A stretch of DNA of 64,000 nucleotides. Origin: Anthoceros angustus (taxonomy: Eukaryota > Streptophyta > Anthocerotopsida > Anthocerotales > Anthocerotaceae). The notes beneath the pieces are model-generated. The model worked only from the letters and a program-made list of their open reading frames with translations. It had not been told where the DNA came from and did no database searches. The position numbers and the translations under genes are program-made. Location: assembly GCA_010909165.1 (NCBI GenBank), contig MU008204.1, positions 327,810-391,809 of the forward strand, read 5' to 3'. Every line of letters begins with the position of its first letter. The stretch's first letter is position 1. Below, piece after piece: positions 56,087 to 64,000 of the stretch.

Positions 56087-57940
56087 TTATCCTTTATGAT
56101 GTTTCCGCCACTTTCGGTGGAGACCTAGTACTAGGTTATCCTCAAACATACCTTCAAAAGCACCAGTAGCACTCACCATTCCATTGCCTTTGCCGCGGGC
56201 TCTTGTCGCAATTGGAGCAGAACTGCAAGTCGGTTGCACATCATCATCAGCACCTAATTGCACTTCTACTCCCTTCTGAATTTCGGGGTTTTGATCCGAA
56301 ACAATATTTTGGTCCATTACGAATTCTTCTTCTGATGGGTGGTCTGCACTTGTCTCCTCATCCCTATGATCTTCTTGCACTCCCGATAAATGTTGAAATT
56401 CAAATAACTTTGTCTTGATGAGCTCCTGCGTTTGGACTTGTAGAGTGCTACCCCTTGCACAGGAGAATCCGTATGCTAAAATAAATGACTCAGATCTCAA
56501 TAGACGATCCAGATGCTTCAGTCGCTTCCTCCGTTGCCACAATTCCCCTCTATCACTATTGTTTGGAGCCAATATCTCCTCCGGTAGGTACCTTCCTTCG
56601 AACGCATTGCTACTCTCTGTCACCCACCATTGGACAACTAGGTAAGGCTCGTCGCATGTGAAATCCAAAAATGCCTATTTTGATCATCTGTCTCACATGG
56701 ATCTGCAATCATATGGCCTCGTCTGATCTCGGACATATCTCCATCCAATCTCGCCAACTTTATGGCTACAGCACCCGATGGCCTATAATTCTCGAGATAC
56801 ATGTGATGCGGTTCAAGATTTTGTGAAATTGGAGTTCAAGTTTCGCTCAACCTCCTCCCTGTTGTACCACTCCCATGGTTTTTGTAGTTCCCAGTCGACT
56901 CCTCTTTTGATTTTCTCGCAATTCTAGAACTGTGACTCCCAAAACCTGTTCCACCATACTTTGTCCTCGACAAAAAGGTACTTTTGCATCGGCTCTTCGA
57001 GGGCTTTCCTAATAGCTCCTAGTGCTTTATGATGGTCTGCGTCCGAAGGTTTCCCATGCACTTGAAGAGGACATAAAGGTGCTCCCAGTATTGCTGTTTC
57101 TCGTATCCTGCAAAGGAACTCCAAACCCTCTAAAGGTTCCCAATGTGAGATAGTAGAAAGTGGTTTGCCGCGAAGTACTATTACCATTGCTCCGCCAGCT
57201 CTTTCTTCTCTTGAAATTTTGCATTGATGGTGATCACTATGATTGTGCAAATTTTGAACTGCGGCATCTTGTGCCCCCCTTTTACCCATCCCATTGGCCA
57301 GACAAAGCTCCTGAAATTGGCCACTTTAGAAACCATTTTAACTTCTGGATTGGGTGCATACGCCTGTTCAATCAAAGTCATAAGGGTTTCGAGTGACATT
57401 GCCTTTTTGTGCTCGAGACTTTTAGAAAAGCATGAGAACATTTGATCAATTGCATCATGCGTATGCTTGACAAGTAGAAATCTAAGAAAACCTTATCGAA
57501 GACCCGCTTCTCGACACGCATACTTAAGTATGCAAACAACACCATATTTTGTTTCCTCTGGCCATGTTGTCGAGTTGCAAGTAAAACATCTTCGGTAGAA
57601 ACTTTTCATAGTTGAGAATAATATCCTGGATTATATGAATAGTTAAGTTGGCATCGTTTCGAATATTCAGGAAGTTGACAAGCACCTTGGTATAATGTTA
57701 TTGTATGGCAAACGAAGCACTACATGAACACGAATAAGCCCATCTGCAAAATCCTTCGGGGGCCAATAAAATGTTACAGCTCCGTTCTGTTTAATCCATC
57801 CCGTCTATTGCAATTCCTATGTATTTGCTAGGTTGTCCCTTACACTTCAAACGGTGTTTTGCAAGTTTGAGCCACTCCTACTTGATCGCCAATCGATGTG
57901 CACAGAGGTGCTGCTCATGGACCTCTGTCACCACATATTC
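56087..57940 (-). pseudogene. DUF7869-type transposase-like protein, copy 2
   Basis: Minus-strand blocks in order, using several frames. EWLKLAKHRLKCKGQPSKYI and GIAIDGMD at about 57890-57810. LPKMFYLQLDNMARGNK near 57580. HTHDAIDQMFSCFSKSLEHK at about 57460-57400. AYAPNPEVKMVSKVANFRSF. HKALGAIRKALEEPMQKYLF and VEDKVWWNRFWESQF to 56924. RPSGAVAIKLARLDGDMSEI near 56780. A 193-codon frame then ends at 56087 with an acidic stretch and a basic tail (RKWRKHHKG). The IDGMD, LQLDN and HTH-x-IDQMFS motifs align with copy 1 at 13-15.7 kb, and this copy keeps a longer C-terminal half. Multiple frameshifts and stops; function of the family is unknown. Confidence 0.7.
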
Positions 57941-58572
57941 ACATTGGCAAAACTACCATCAGGTTCATGTTAATACCCACGTTGCGCTTCCTAAGCTGCC
58001 CCCAATCTAGCTCTACCGCCTGCTTATTACGTTAAGACCACTAATCCCGGACCCCACCTCCACCTCCTTCTCCACCTCAAGTAAGAGGTAGTTCTCCATT
58101 AAAATCTAAGTATTCTCAAATATTTAATAATTTTAGTAGAAATAAATATTTGAGATATCACATAGGTAATGATACAAGGGCTACCCATAAAAGCGTATGA
58201 CAATATTATTCTTATAATAAATTTTTAGGACTTTAATAGATGATCAATGAATTACAATTTTTTTAGGACGTTAACCCCTAAATGACAAGGGGGTTTCTGC
58301 TATTTTTCTACAACCATAAATCTTGAGTATTATACGAGGGATATGAAATTTTTCTTTATTTTTTTGTTATCGTGACAATGACCAGCAGCCTCGCTTCCTA
58401 GTAGTCATCTACTCCTCATTGTTTGCCCAAAGCTATTGTTTTGTTGCGGTAAATGGAAAGCTGATTCCAACCTAGCATTTAATTCTTAGGGCTAGAAGTA
58501 GTTACTTTTATTTAGTTATTGGATATATTGGTTACAACCACCTATAACCACCTCTACTTTGTAAATAATGGG
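57941..58572. other. No recognised gene
   Basis: AT-rich spacer; TATTGGTTACAACCACC at about 58528 recalls the start of the 36.2-kb LTR-like sequence. Confidence 0.4.
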
Positions 58573-58812
58573 CAGCCTGAAGACCGGCCTCCCCCAGAAA
58601 TTGTTGATGATCATGTTGAATAACAGGTCGAAGCAATCCTCCGTCACAAGCTGGTAAGGAACACTTTACGGTTTCTAGTATTATGGCAGGGGTACCCCTT
58701 GTCTGAAGCTACTTGGGAACCAGCAGACCACCTTACCAATGCTCCACATCTCCTTCGATAATATATGCAAACTCATGGACTTCGGGATGAAGTCCTTGTA
58801 CCCCGAGAGTAG
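58573..58812 (+). pseudogene. Ty3/gypsy chromovirus integrase chromodomain
   Basis: Reads PPPEIVDDHVE, stop, QVEAILRHKLVRNTLRFLVL, WQGYPLSEATWEPADHLTNA, PHLL, stop, and ends VLVPRE-stop at 58810-58812. The V-x-I-L ... FLV-WQGYP-EATWEP pattern is the chromodomain found at the integrase C-terminus of plant chromoviruses, which targets insertion through histone marks. Two in-frame stops and absence of the rest of pol make it a remnant. Confidence 0.9.
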
Positions 58813-58813
58813 T

Positions 58814-59030
58814 TGTCACGAGATTATGGAATTAGTGGGTATTAATAAATAGCAAGGATAAGGGTAGCTGTAGACAGCTGTATTCCGGAGAGCGGCATGC
58901 GCGCCTTATGTGCTGCAGAGTCATCCGCTTACTAGGTGTTAAGTATGTATTTACCTATAAATAGGGGGAACCCGTGAGGATAGGCAAGCAGTTTTGATAC
59001 CTACTTCGAACAATGAATAAGCTCGAGAAT
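58814..59030 (+). mobile_element. Putative 3' LTR of the chromovirus (partial)
   Basis: Begins TGTCACGAGATTATGG one base after the pol stop, as expected for a Ty3 3' LTR. It contains a TATA box CTATAAATAG at 58965-58974. The right end is not certain; an unrelated minus-strand ORF region begins near 59000. No 5' LTR is in the window. Confidence 0.6.
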
Positions 59031-59530
59031 AACCTTCTTGTAGCCTTCCAACCTAGGTACCAGATCTGCCTTCGACAAGCAACCCACACAAGGAACAGGA
59101 ATTTGCAAGGCATTGACTTGCGAAAGCAATGAGTCAAACTTGACCTCGAAAGATGTCTCAAAATCTTTAGCCCATGAGCTTGCCGAATCAAGATCATGTT
59201 GCGATTTTCTAATGATAACATCATAACTATCAAATTTCTTATCTATAAGATCATCCATTACGGAATTGACCTCATCCTCCTTGTCCTCCTAGCCCTCCTC
59301 GTCCCCCTCATCCTCCAAGTACCATGCCAAAGATTGGTGCTTAGCCAAAAGAAACTCATATTTTTCTCTAAGGAAATATTCTTCGTCTCAATATTATGTA
59401 CTCTAGTCGATAATATAGACACCCTGTTGTCTTCATATTTATCCTCAATACTACGTAATCTAGTCTCCAATATTGATACCCTGTTGTCTATATATTTAAC
59501 TGTATTAGGCTTAGTGATAATAGAAGCCAT
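59001..59530 (-). CDS. Coiled-coil ORF pair, retroelement-like, family unknown
   Basis: 59530-59258 encodes a start MASIITKPNTVKYIDNRVSI with two or three DNRVSILETRLRSIE-like heptad repeats. 59258-59001 continues DLIDKKFDSYDVIIRKSQHD and SFEVKFDSLLSQVNALQIP after a frame change. The repeats at DNA level share ATATTGATACCCTGTTGTCT and similar. It may be the N-terminal part of a gag-like protein. No other domain. Confidence 0.35.
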
Positions 59531-61103
59531 AACCTCAAAAAATCAACAAAAGTAAAATAACCGCGACCTCCTCCACACCACCCACCACAGCCACCACGCA
59601 AAACACCCTAAATCATGTCCTTATCGCGACCTCTTCCACACCAGCAATGGCCTCGCTACACCAAAGTCTTGGCGACCCCACCGTGGCAACCTCACCCCAT
59701 GCTCACCGCGATATCAACTCCAACACCCAACGGCCCATGTCCACAGCGGTAGCAACCCCAACATCCAACACCCCATGCCAACCACGTCATCAACCCCAAC
59801 ATCCAATACCCCATGCCTCATGCGATATCAACCCCAACACCCTATGCTCAACGCAACAAAGCCCACTACAAAGCAAGCCCTCAACCCCTAGGACAGGCCC
59901 CACTGCAGATCGCACCGCGCTCCACACTCCGCATTCCGAACTCTTAAAGGTATCCTAAGCAAAAAGAAGGGGAATCCATACTGATCAAAGAACGGGAATC
60001 AAGACTTCCATATTGCACATGCTTTATGAACAAATTATTGAGATTTGTGTTGTTGGTTATTGAAAAAAAATTTAATATGATGTGAAAAAAATGCTAAGGA
60101 TTGTAGCTCATATATTAGTCGCAACATTGACTCTTATGATAGACAACACCCTTTACCACGATTTTGAGAAAAACTCCAATCATATGAGAAATCAAAATGA
60201 AGGGGAAAACCCTTAATTGAGTCTTACAACATCTCTAAATTAATATTGTGGGTATATGGATCTAGAAGAATTGCTATAATCTGAATCTCCAAACACACTG
60301 CCATGGCGCGCAGACACTCTTCCGAGCGTGGTAGTAATTAAGTCTCGAGTCTATCGATGGATAGAAGGCGTGTTAGATGAGTTCCCAAATTATACATCTT
60401 GGTCTTCTATAATGTGGGCAGTCAAGCATGTTGTGTACTGAATATGTGTGAGATAAGATGTGCAAACTTGCTAGTGTGCTTGACCAGTAGCGTAGCTCTA
60501 TAATTGCAAATTTTGAGGTGAATGTGGAATGAAGTTGAGGTGAAGTAGTGAATGCATGCAAGCAATTTTGTGTAGGAATGCAATCAAGTTGTGGCCATTT
60601 GTTTTAACGTGCAAGTGTCAGTTTGTCTTATTAAGTAAAGCTTCCTTTGATCTTGTATGTTGATTTTTTAGATAAAGAATAAGATCATTAGAGTTTAGAT
60701 CATGAAGTGTTGTGTAAAATTGTCTATTATGTGGGATGCAGGTAGTAGTAGTTTCTTCAACAATTATAATGTTGGCCAGTGCATCCAATTGGACAAATAA
60801 CATGTGGATCTACTAGTTGTGCCGAATACTGACATGAGCTCCTGAAGGCGGTAAGTGCTGCTGCCGGCCCAGGCGAGCAAAACCGCGGCGGAGGTCGGAG
60901 GCGGCGGGCGGGCGGGAAACTGCAGCCACAGGGAATCTCGACGCCTTGTTTGGTGATGGGAGTAGCGGCGAGGACGAACCCTCAAGACGGGCCGCAGAGG
61001 GCAGACCAAGCACTTGACTCACAGGCGACAATGAGGTATGCTCCCTGGACCCCGTGCTTGGCTTGGGTGGCCCAAGAGAGATTAGTCTGGCAAGGGATTT
61101 TTG
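59531..61103. other. No recognised gene; short His/Pro/Thr-rich imperfect repeats
   Basis: 59690-59860 has imperfect repeats of CAACCCCAACACCC and CCATGC; the rest (60.0-61.1 kb) shows no supported gene. Confidence 0.4.
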
Positions 61104-61140
61104 GGATCCTCCACCTATCCGAAAGATAGGGGGAGGATCC
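61104..61140. other. 15-bp stem inverted repeat
   Basis: GGATCCTCCACCTAT and ATAGGGGGAGGATCC form a stem with one mismatch around a 7-nt loop CCGAAAG. Confidence 0.9.
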
Positions 61141-62415
61141 CCAAAATCCGGTGCTGCTATCAGCAGAGGCGGAGGAGGACACCGTGGTGACCTCAGGCGT
61201 GAACGTGGGTCCTGGGGAGCGGTCCAATCTTGGCTGGGTTGAGGTCCAGACTCCTGCCGGAAGGCAAGTGTGGAAGACCACATGTACACTAACCTCCACA
61301 ATTTGGTTTGAATGTTCTTTTGTTTTCTTATGTTTTGTGTGATGGAGTGCTTAGGAAATGTCTGAGGCAAGGCCTTTTATAGTAAAAGTGGTCCTTGGCC
61401 CATGACAATACTTTTGTCCTTGGACCTCGAACTGTGAATGTCGAGGCCGGCTAGAAGGTCCTGGACCTTGGGATTTTAAGAATAAAATTGTCTATATAAG
61501 GTGCGGGATCCTTCATTCGACGCGATGGCCTTGAGGAAGTGGGGGAGGTGGCTAGTTCCTAGCAGTGGCGAATATGGAGCATGCGTCTGATACGGGGGGG
61601 AGATAACAACCCTAATTCAGGGGGGTTGTGATGGTGAGGTGGAGGCGCAAGACGCCTTAGGGGTGGTCGAGAGCTTGCTCCCAACTGGGGTGAAGGGTGA
61701 TGGAGCAATTTTACGACAACGGAGGAGGAAAACCAAGGGATTGGCGCGCGGTCTAGGAGCTTGCTCAGAACGCCAGACGCCTGAGGTTCTTCTCTCCTTC
61801 ACCTTGATCCCGAAGCCTGTGTTCCAAATCGAGAGTGTTTGAATGGATGGTTGAAGTTCGCGCTAACTGAGGGAGAGAGAGAGAGGAGAGAAGAGATCTG
61901 ACGGAGAGATCAGTCAACAGTAGGTGTGCGATCGTGGCGGAAGAGAAGGAGAGCGAAGCGGGACGCTTGCGGAGAGTTGTGTGTGGTTTCAGAAACTCGA
62001 ACCTGGGCTTGCAAGCGAAAGTGCACAAGGGAAACAACGCCTCCGTGGCGCTGGCAGAGCGCGGTCGTGCGCAGATCCGGAATGCGCTCTCCTGCTCCAT
62101 CGTCCATTCCACTCTTGGTCCTTCCTCAACAAGCTCGCTAGTGGGCAGCCCGCTGTAAAATTTGGGACAAAACGCAGAATACCTAACCATCTCTGTGAAC
62201 CCAGAGTTCCTTTTAGCTTAAGGCGCTCTAAGGGTGGCTATGACCTTACCTTGTCCGGATCGACCTCGATGCCTCCGCTGAAACCGATGCCCCACGTAAT
62301 CCTCCTCGACNTAAGGACGGATTTTGTCATGCTGATCCGACACATATATAGAGACTAGAATGAAATTTCGCTATTATGGTGGCGTAGCTTAAAATAAAAG
62401 GAATTTTTATGAAAA
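61141..62415. other. No recognised gene; one undetermined base at 62311
   Basis: Overlapping ORFs on both strands at 61.6-62.2 kb lack motifs. The single N at 62311 marks an unresolved or joined position in the assembly. Confidence 0.45.
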
Positions 62416-62512
62416 GTGCAACCAGGACTTCCGGAGGTCACCCATCCAGTCATCCGGCCCAAGGCGCTGAGTTCTGGGGGATCCGGTGTCGATGGGATCG
62501 TTGCCGCATATG
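62416..62512 (-). rRNA. 5S rRNA-related remnant (degenerate, minus strand)
   Basis: On the plus strand GTGCAACCAGGACTTCC, GGAGGTCACCCATCC, CCCAAG, GAGTTCTG and GGGATCCGGTG follow in the order of the complement of a plant 5S rRNA, ending near GATCG...CGCAT. Several short deletions (for example CCCAGGAGG to CCGGAGG, and loss in the AGTACTACTCTCG segment) make it non-canonical. It could be a 5S pseudogene, the head of a 5S-derived SINE, or a 5S gene with sequence errors. Confidence 0.7.
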
Positions 62513-62991
62513 TGCCCTCCTTCTCCTGTTGCACATGCCATATACCTCACATTGCTTTTGTGATTTTCTTCTCCACCTTCTCTCACCATCTTAACAACTC
62601 GCCTTTGGTCTCTCCTTTCACCTCACACTCCTAGTTAATGCTCTAGTATGACACCCATTTTATAATTTTTCCTCTTTGTGTTGCAACATGTGTTCTCTCA
62701 CGCTACTATTTTATTCTTCCCTCTTGCTTTTCCTACATGATAGCAACCAGAACTCTATCTCTCTCCCTGTGGTTGTCATTCTCTTTCCATTTTGCCTCCT
62801 TTGCATAACTATGCATTTATAATCTACCTTCCCTCTTCAATGCACCCTTGTGTCCACATCTGGTTTTGTTTTTTAAGCTCCACATACACCATTGAAAACT
62901 CTTGTTTTCACCTGATTATGTATAGTAGGATTCTAGATTATTTATATGTCTATCTATATATACAGTTTGCAGGCCCACTTGTTATGTATAT

Positions 62992-62993
62992 TC

Positions 62994-63042
<49 letters not shown>

Positions 63043-63045
63043 CAT
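62992..63045 (+). repeat. (TC)n(TA)n microsatellite
   Basis: A pure TC run passes directly into a pure TA run, then a few CATA units. Confidence 0.97.
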
Positions 63046-63159
63046 ACATAAACACGTGTATGTATATATATATTTATACTTACATATATTTGTAACCTAA
63101 ACATAATATTATTTACCTATGTCTAAGTTCATGGGTGCGAGGCTCACTCTACGTTCGGA

Positions 63160-63425
63160 GACAAGGAGGAGGACGGGGAGAGGAGGAGGAGGAAGAGGAG
63201 GAGAGGAGGAAGGGGAGAGGCAAGGAGGAAAAGGGGAAAGGAGGTAGAGGAGGAGAGGAGAGGAGGAGGAGGAGGAGGAGGAGGAGGAGGAGAGGAGAGG
63301 AAGGGCGAGAGGGAAGGACGAGGAGGGGAAAGAAAGGAGGAGGGGAGATTATAAGGAGGAGGAGGAAGATGGAAAATAAGAGGAGCAAGAGGAGGGGAGA
63401 GGAAGGAGGGGAGGAAGGAGGGGCA
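63160..63425 (+). repeat. (GGA)n/(GAG)n purine tract
   Basis: About 265 bp almost entirely A and G on the plus strand. The Glu/Arg-rich ORF over it (63135-63437) is a by-product of composition. Confidence 0.95.
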
Positions 63426-63429
63426 TCAT

Positions 63430-64000
63430 GTATCTAAGTTTTCCTTTACTTTCCAACATGGATATGACGGACATTTTGACTCGACGGTTCTTACCTACCC
63501 AAATTTTGATTGCGAATTTGAAAGGAGACGGCGCAGACGTGGTCCGCAGCGGCGAATTGTGCGGTGGCACGTGATCGCAGATACGCCGATGGCCGTGGCG
63601 CCCACGCTCGCAAACGAATGTGCGCTTATCGCCCAATGTTGCCGTGGCCGTGGTGTTCAACCCGCCTAGACGCTTCGCCCACAACCGCAGTGGCAAGATG
63701 CCACTCACCTTTGCAAAGCTGCACAAACAGCCTCCTCCTCTTCTATCTTTTCCGACCGGATCACGCCACTCTTGGTCCGGACCAGATTTGCTCCTCCATT
63801 TGTGGGTCCAGCCACCGATCCGCCAAGAACTTGGTTTTGTACATGCCGATTTGATGTCACCGACATTGCGCTGGCCCACCGTGTGCTCACTCCTTTCTCA
63901 CGATGGTATGCTAGTACTCGGTCTAAGGAATGGGTTTCAATCTATCCGCGATCCACCGCAAAGAATCGGGTTGGAGGATGGATAGTCTTTCCAATTGTGC
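63430..64000. other. Unrecognised GC-rich sequence at window end
   Basis: Frames on both strands stay open at 63.5-63.9 kb but no motif is recognised; a gene continuing beyond the window cannot be excluded. Confidence 0.35.

Noticed and set aside
62312-62330. TAAGGACGGATTT next to the N, shared with the exon-derived repeat
   Set aside because: Only about 13 bases match and flanks differ; too short to call another copy.
63135-63437. 100-codon Glu/Arg-rich ORF
   Set aside because: Low-complexity purine tract; no protein features.

Overview
Plant nuclear DNA, most likely from a seed-free vascular plant (my best guess is a homosporous fern). The evidence is two very long intronless PLS-type PPR genes ending in E/E+ domains, a PLATZ zinc-finger gene, fragments of a SYF1-like splicing factor and an 11S-globulin-like cupin, a 5S rRNA remnant, and a dense background of decayed Ty3, Ty1/copia and CACTA elements. 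The species assignment is inference.

Layout. 0-1.1 kb: broken SYF1-like gene whose exon is blown apart by a 0.6-kb (GGGCA)n array. 2.1-4.8 kb: direct duplication of a non-coding ~1.4-kb unit. 5.2-6.4 kb: unrecognised multi-exon gene remnant (minus), then a Ty3 integrase tail. 7.9-12.4 kb: decayed minus-strand coding DNA, part of it methyltransferase-like. 13.1-15.7 kb: decayed plus-strand gene of the transposase-like DUF7869 type. 18.6-21.4 kb: second ~1.4-kb tandem duplication. 23.0-24.5 kb: retrotransposon gag remnant. 24.5-32.5 kb: minus-strand coiled-coil retroelement ORFs interrupted by a well-delimited 2.8-kb CACTA element (26273-29072, TSD TCC). 32.5-35.2 kb: truncated Ty1/copia pol. 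38.1-39.2 kb: small RING-H2 ORF and a legumin-like remnant. 39.4-43.7 kb: intact 1413-aa PPR gene. 46.1-53.1 kb: paralogous PPR locus, broken by frameshifts and internal re-duplication. 53.9-55.1 kb: intact PLATZ gene. 56.1-57.9 kb: second DUF7869-type gene (minus). 58.6-59.0 kb: chromodomain end and putative 3' LTR of a Ty3 chromovirus. 59-64 kb: mostly unrecognised DNA with a 5S rRNA remnant and microsatellites.

Genes likely to be functional are few: the PPR gene (organelle RNA editing or processing), the PLATZ gene (transcriptional regulation) and possibly the RING-H2 ORF. They show no operon-like relationship. A theme across the window is local direct duplication in which the copies differ mainly by 1-6-nt indels at short repeats rather than by substitutions. 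This is seen at 2.1-4.8, 8.1-9.3, 16.0-16.4, 18.7-21.4, 29.9-30.3 and 47-52 kb. Either a real slippage or template-switch process or, more probably, unpolished long-read sequence joined into the assembly explains it, so the frameshifts in the second PPR locus should not be taken as proven biology.
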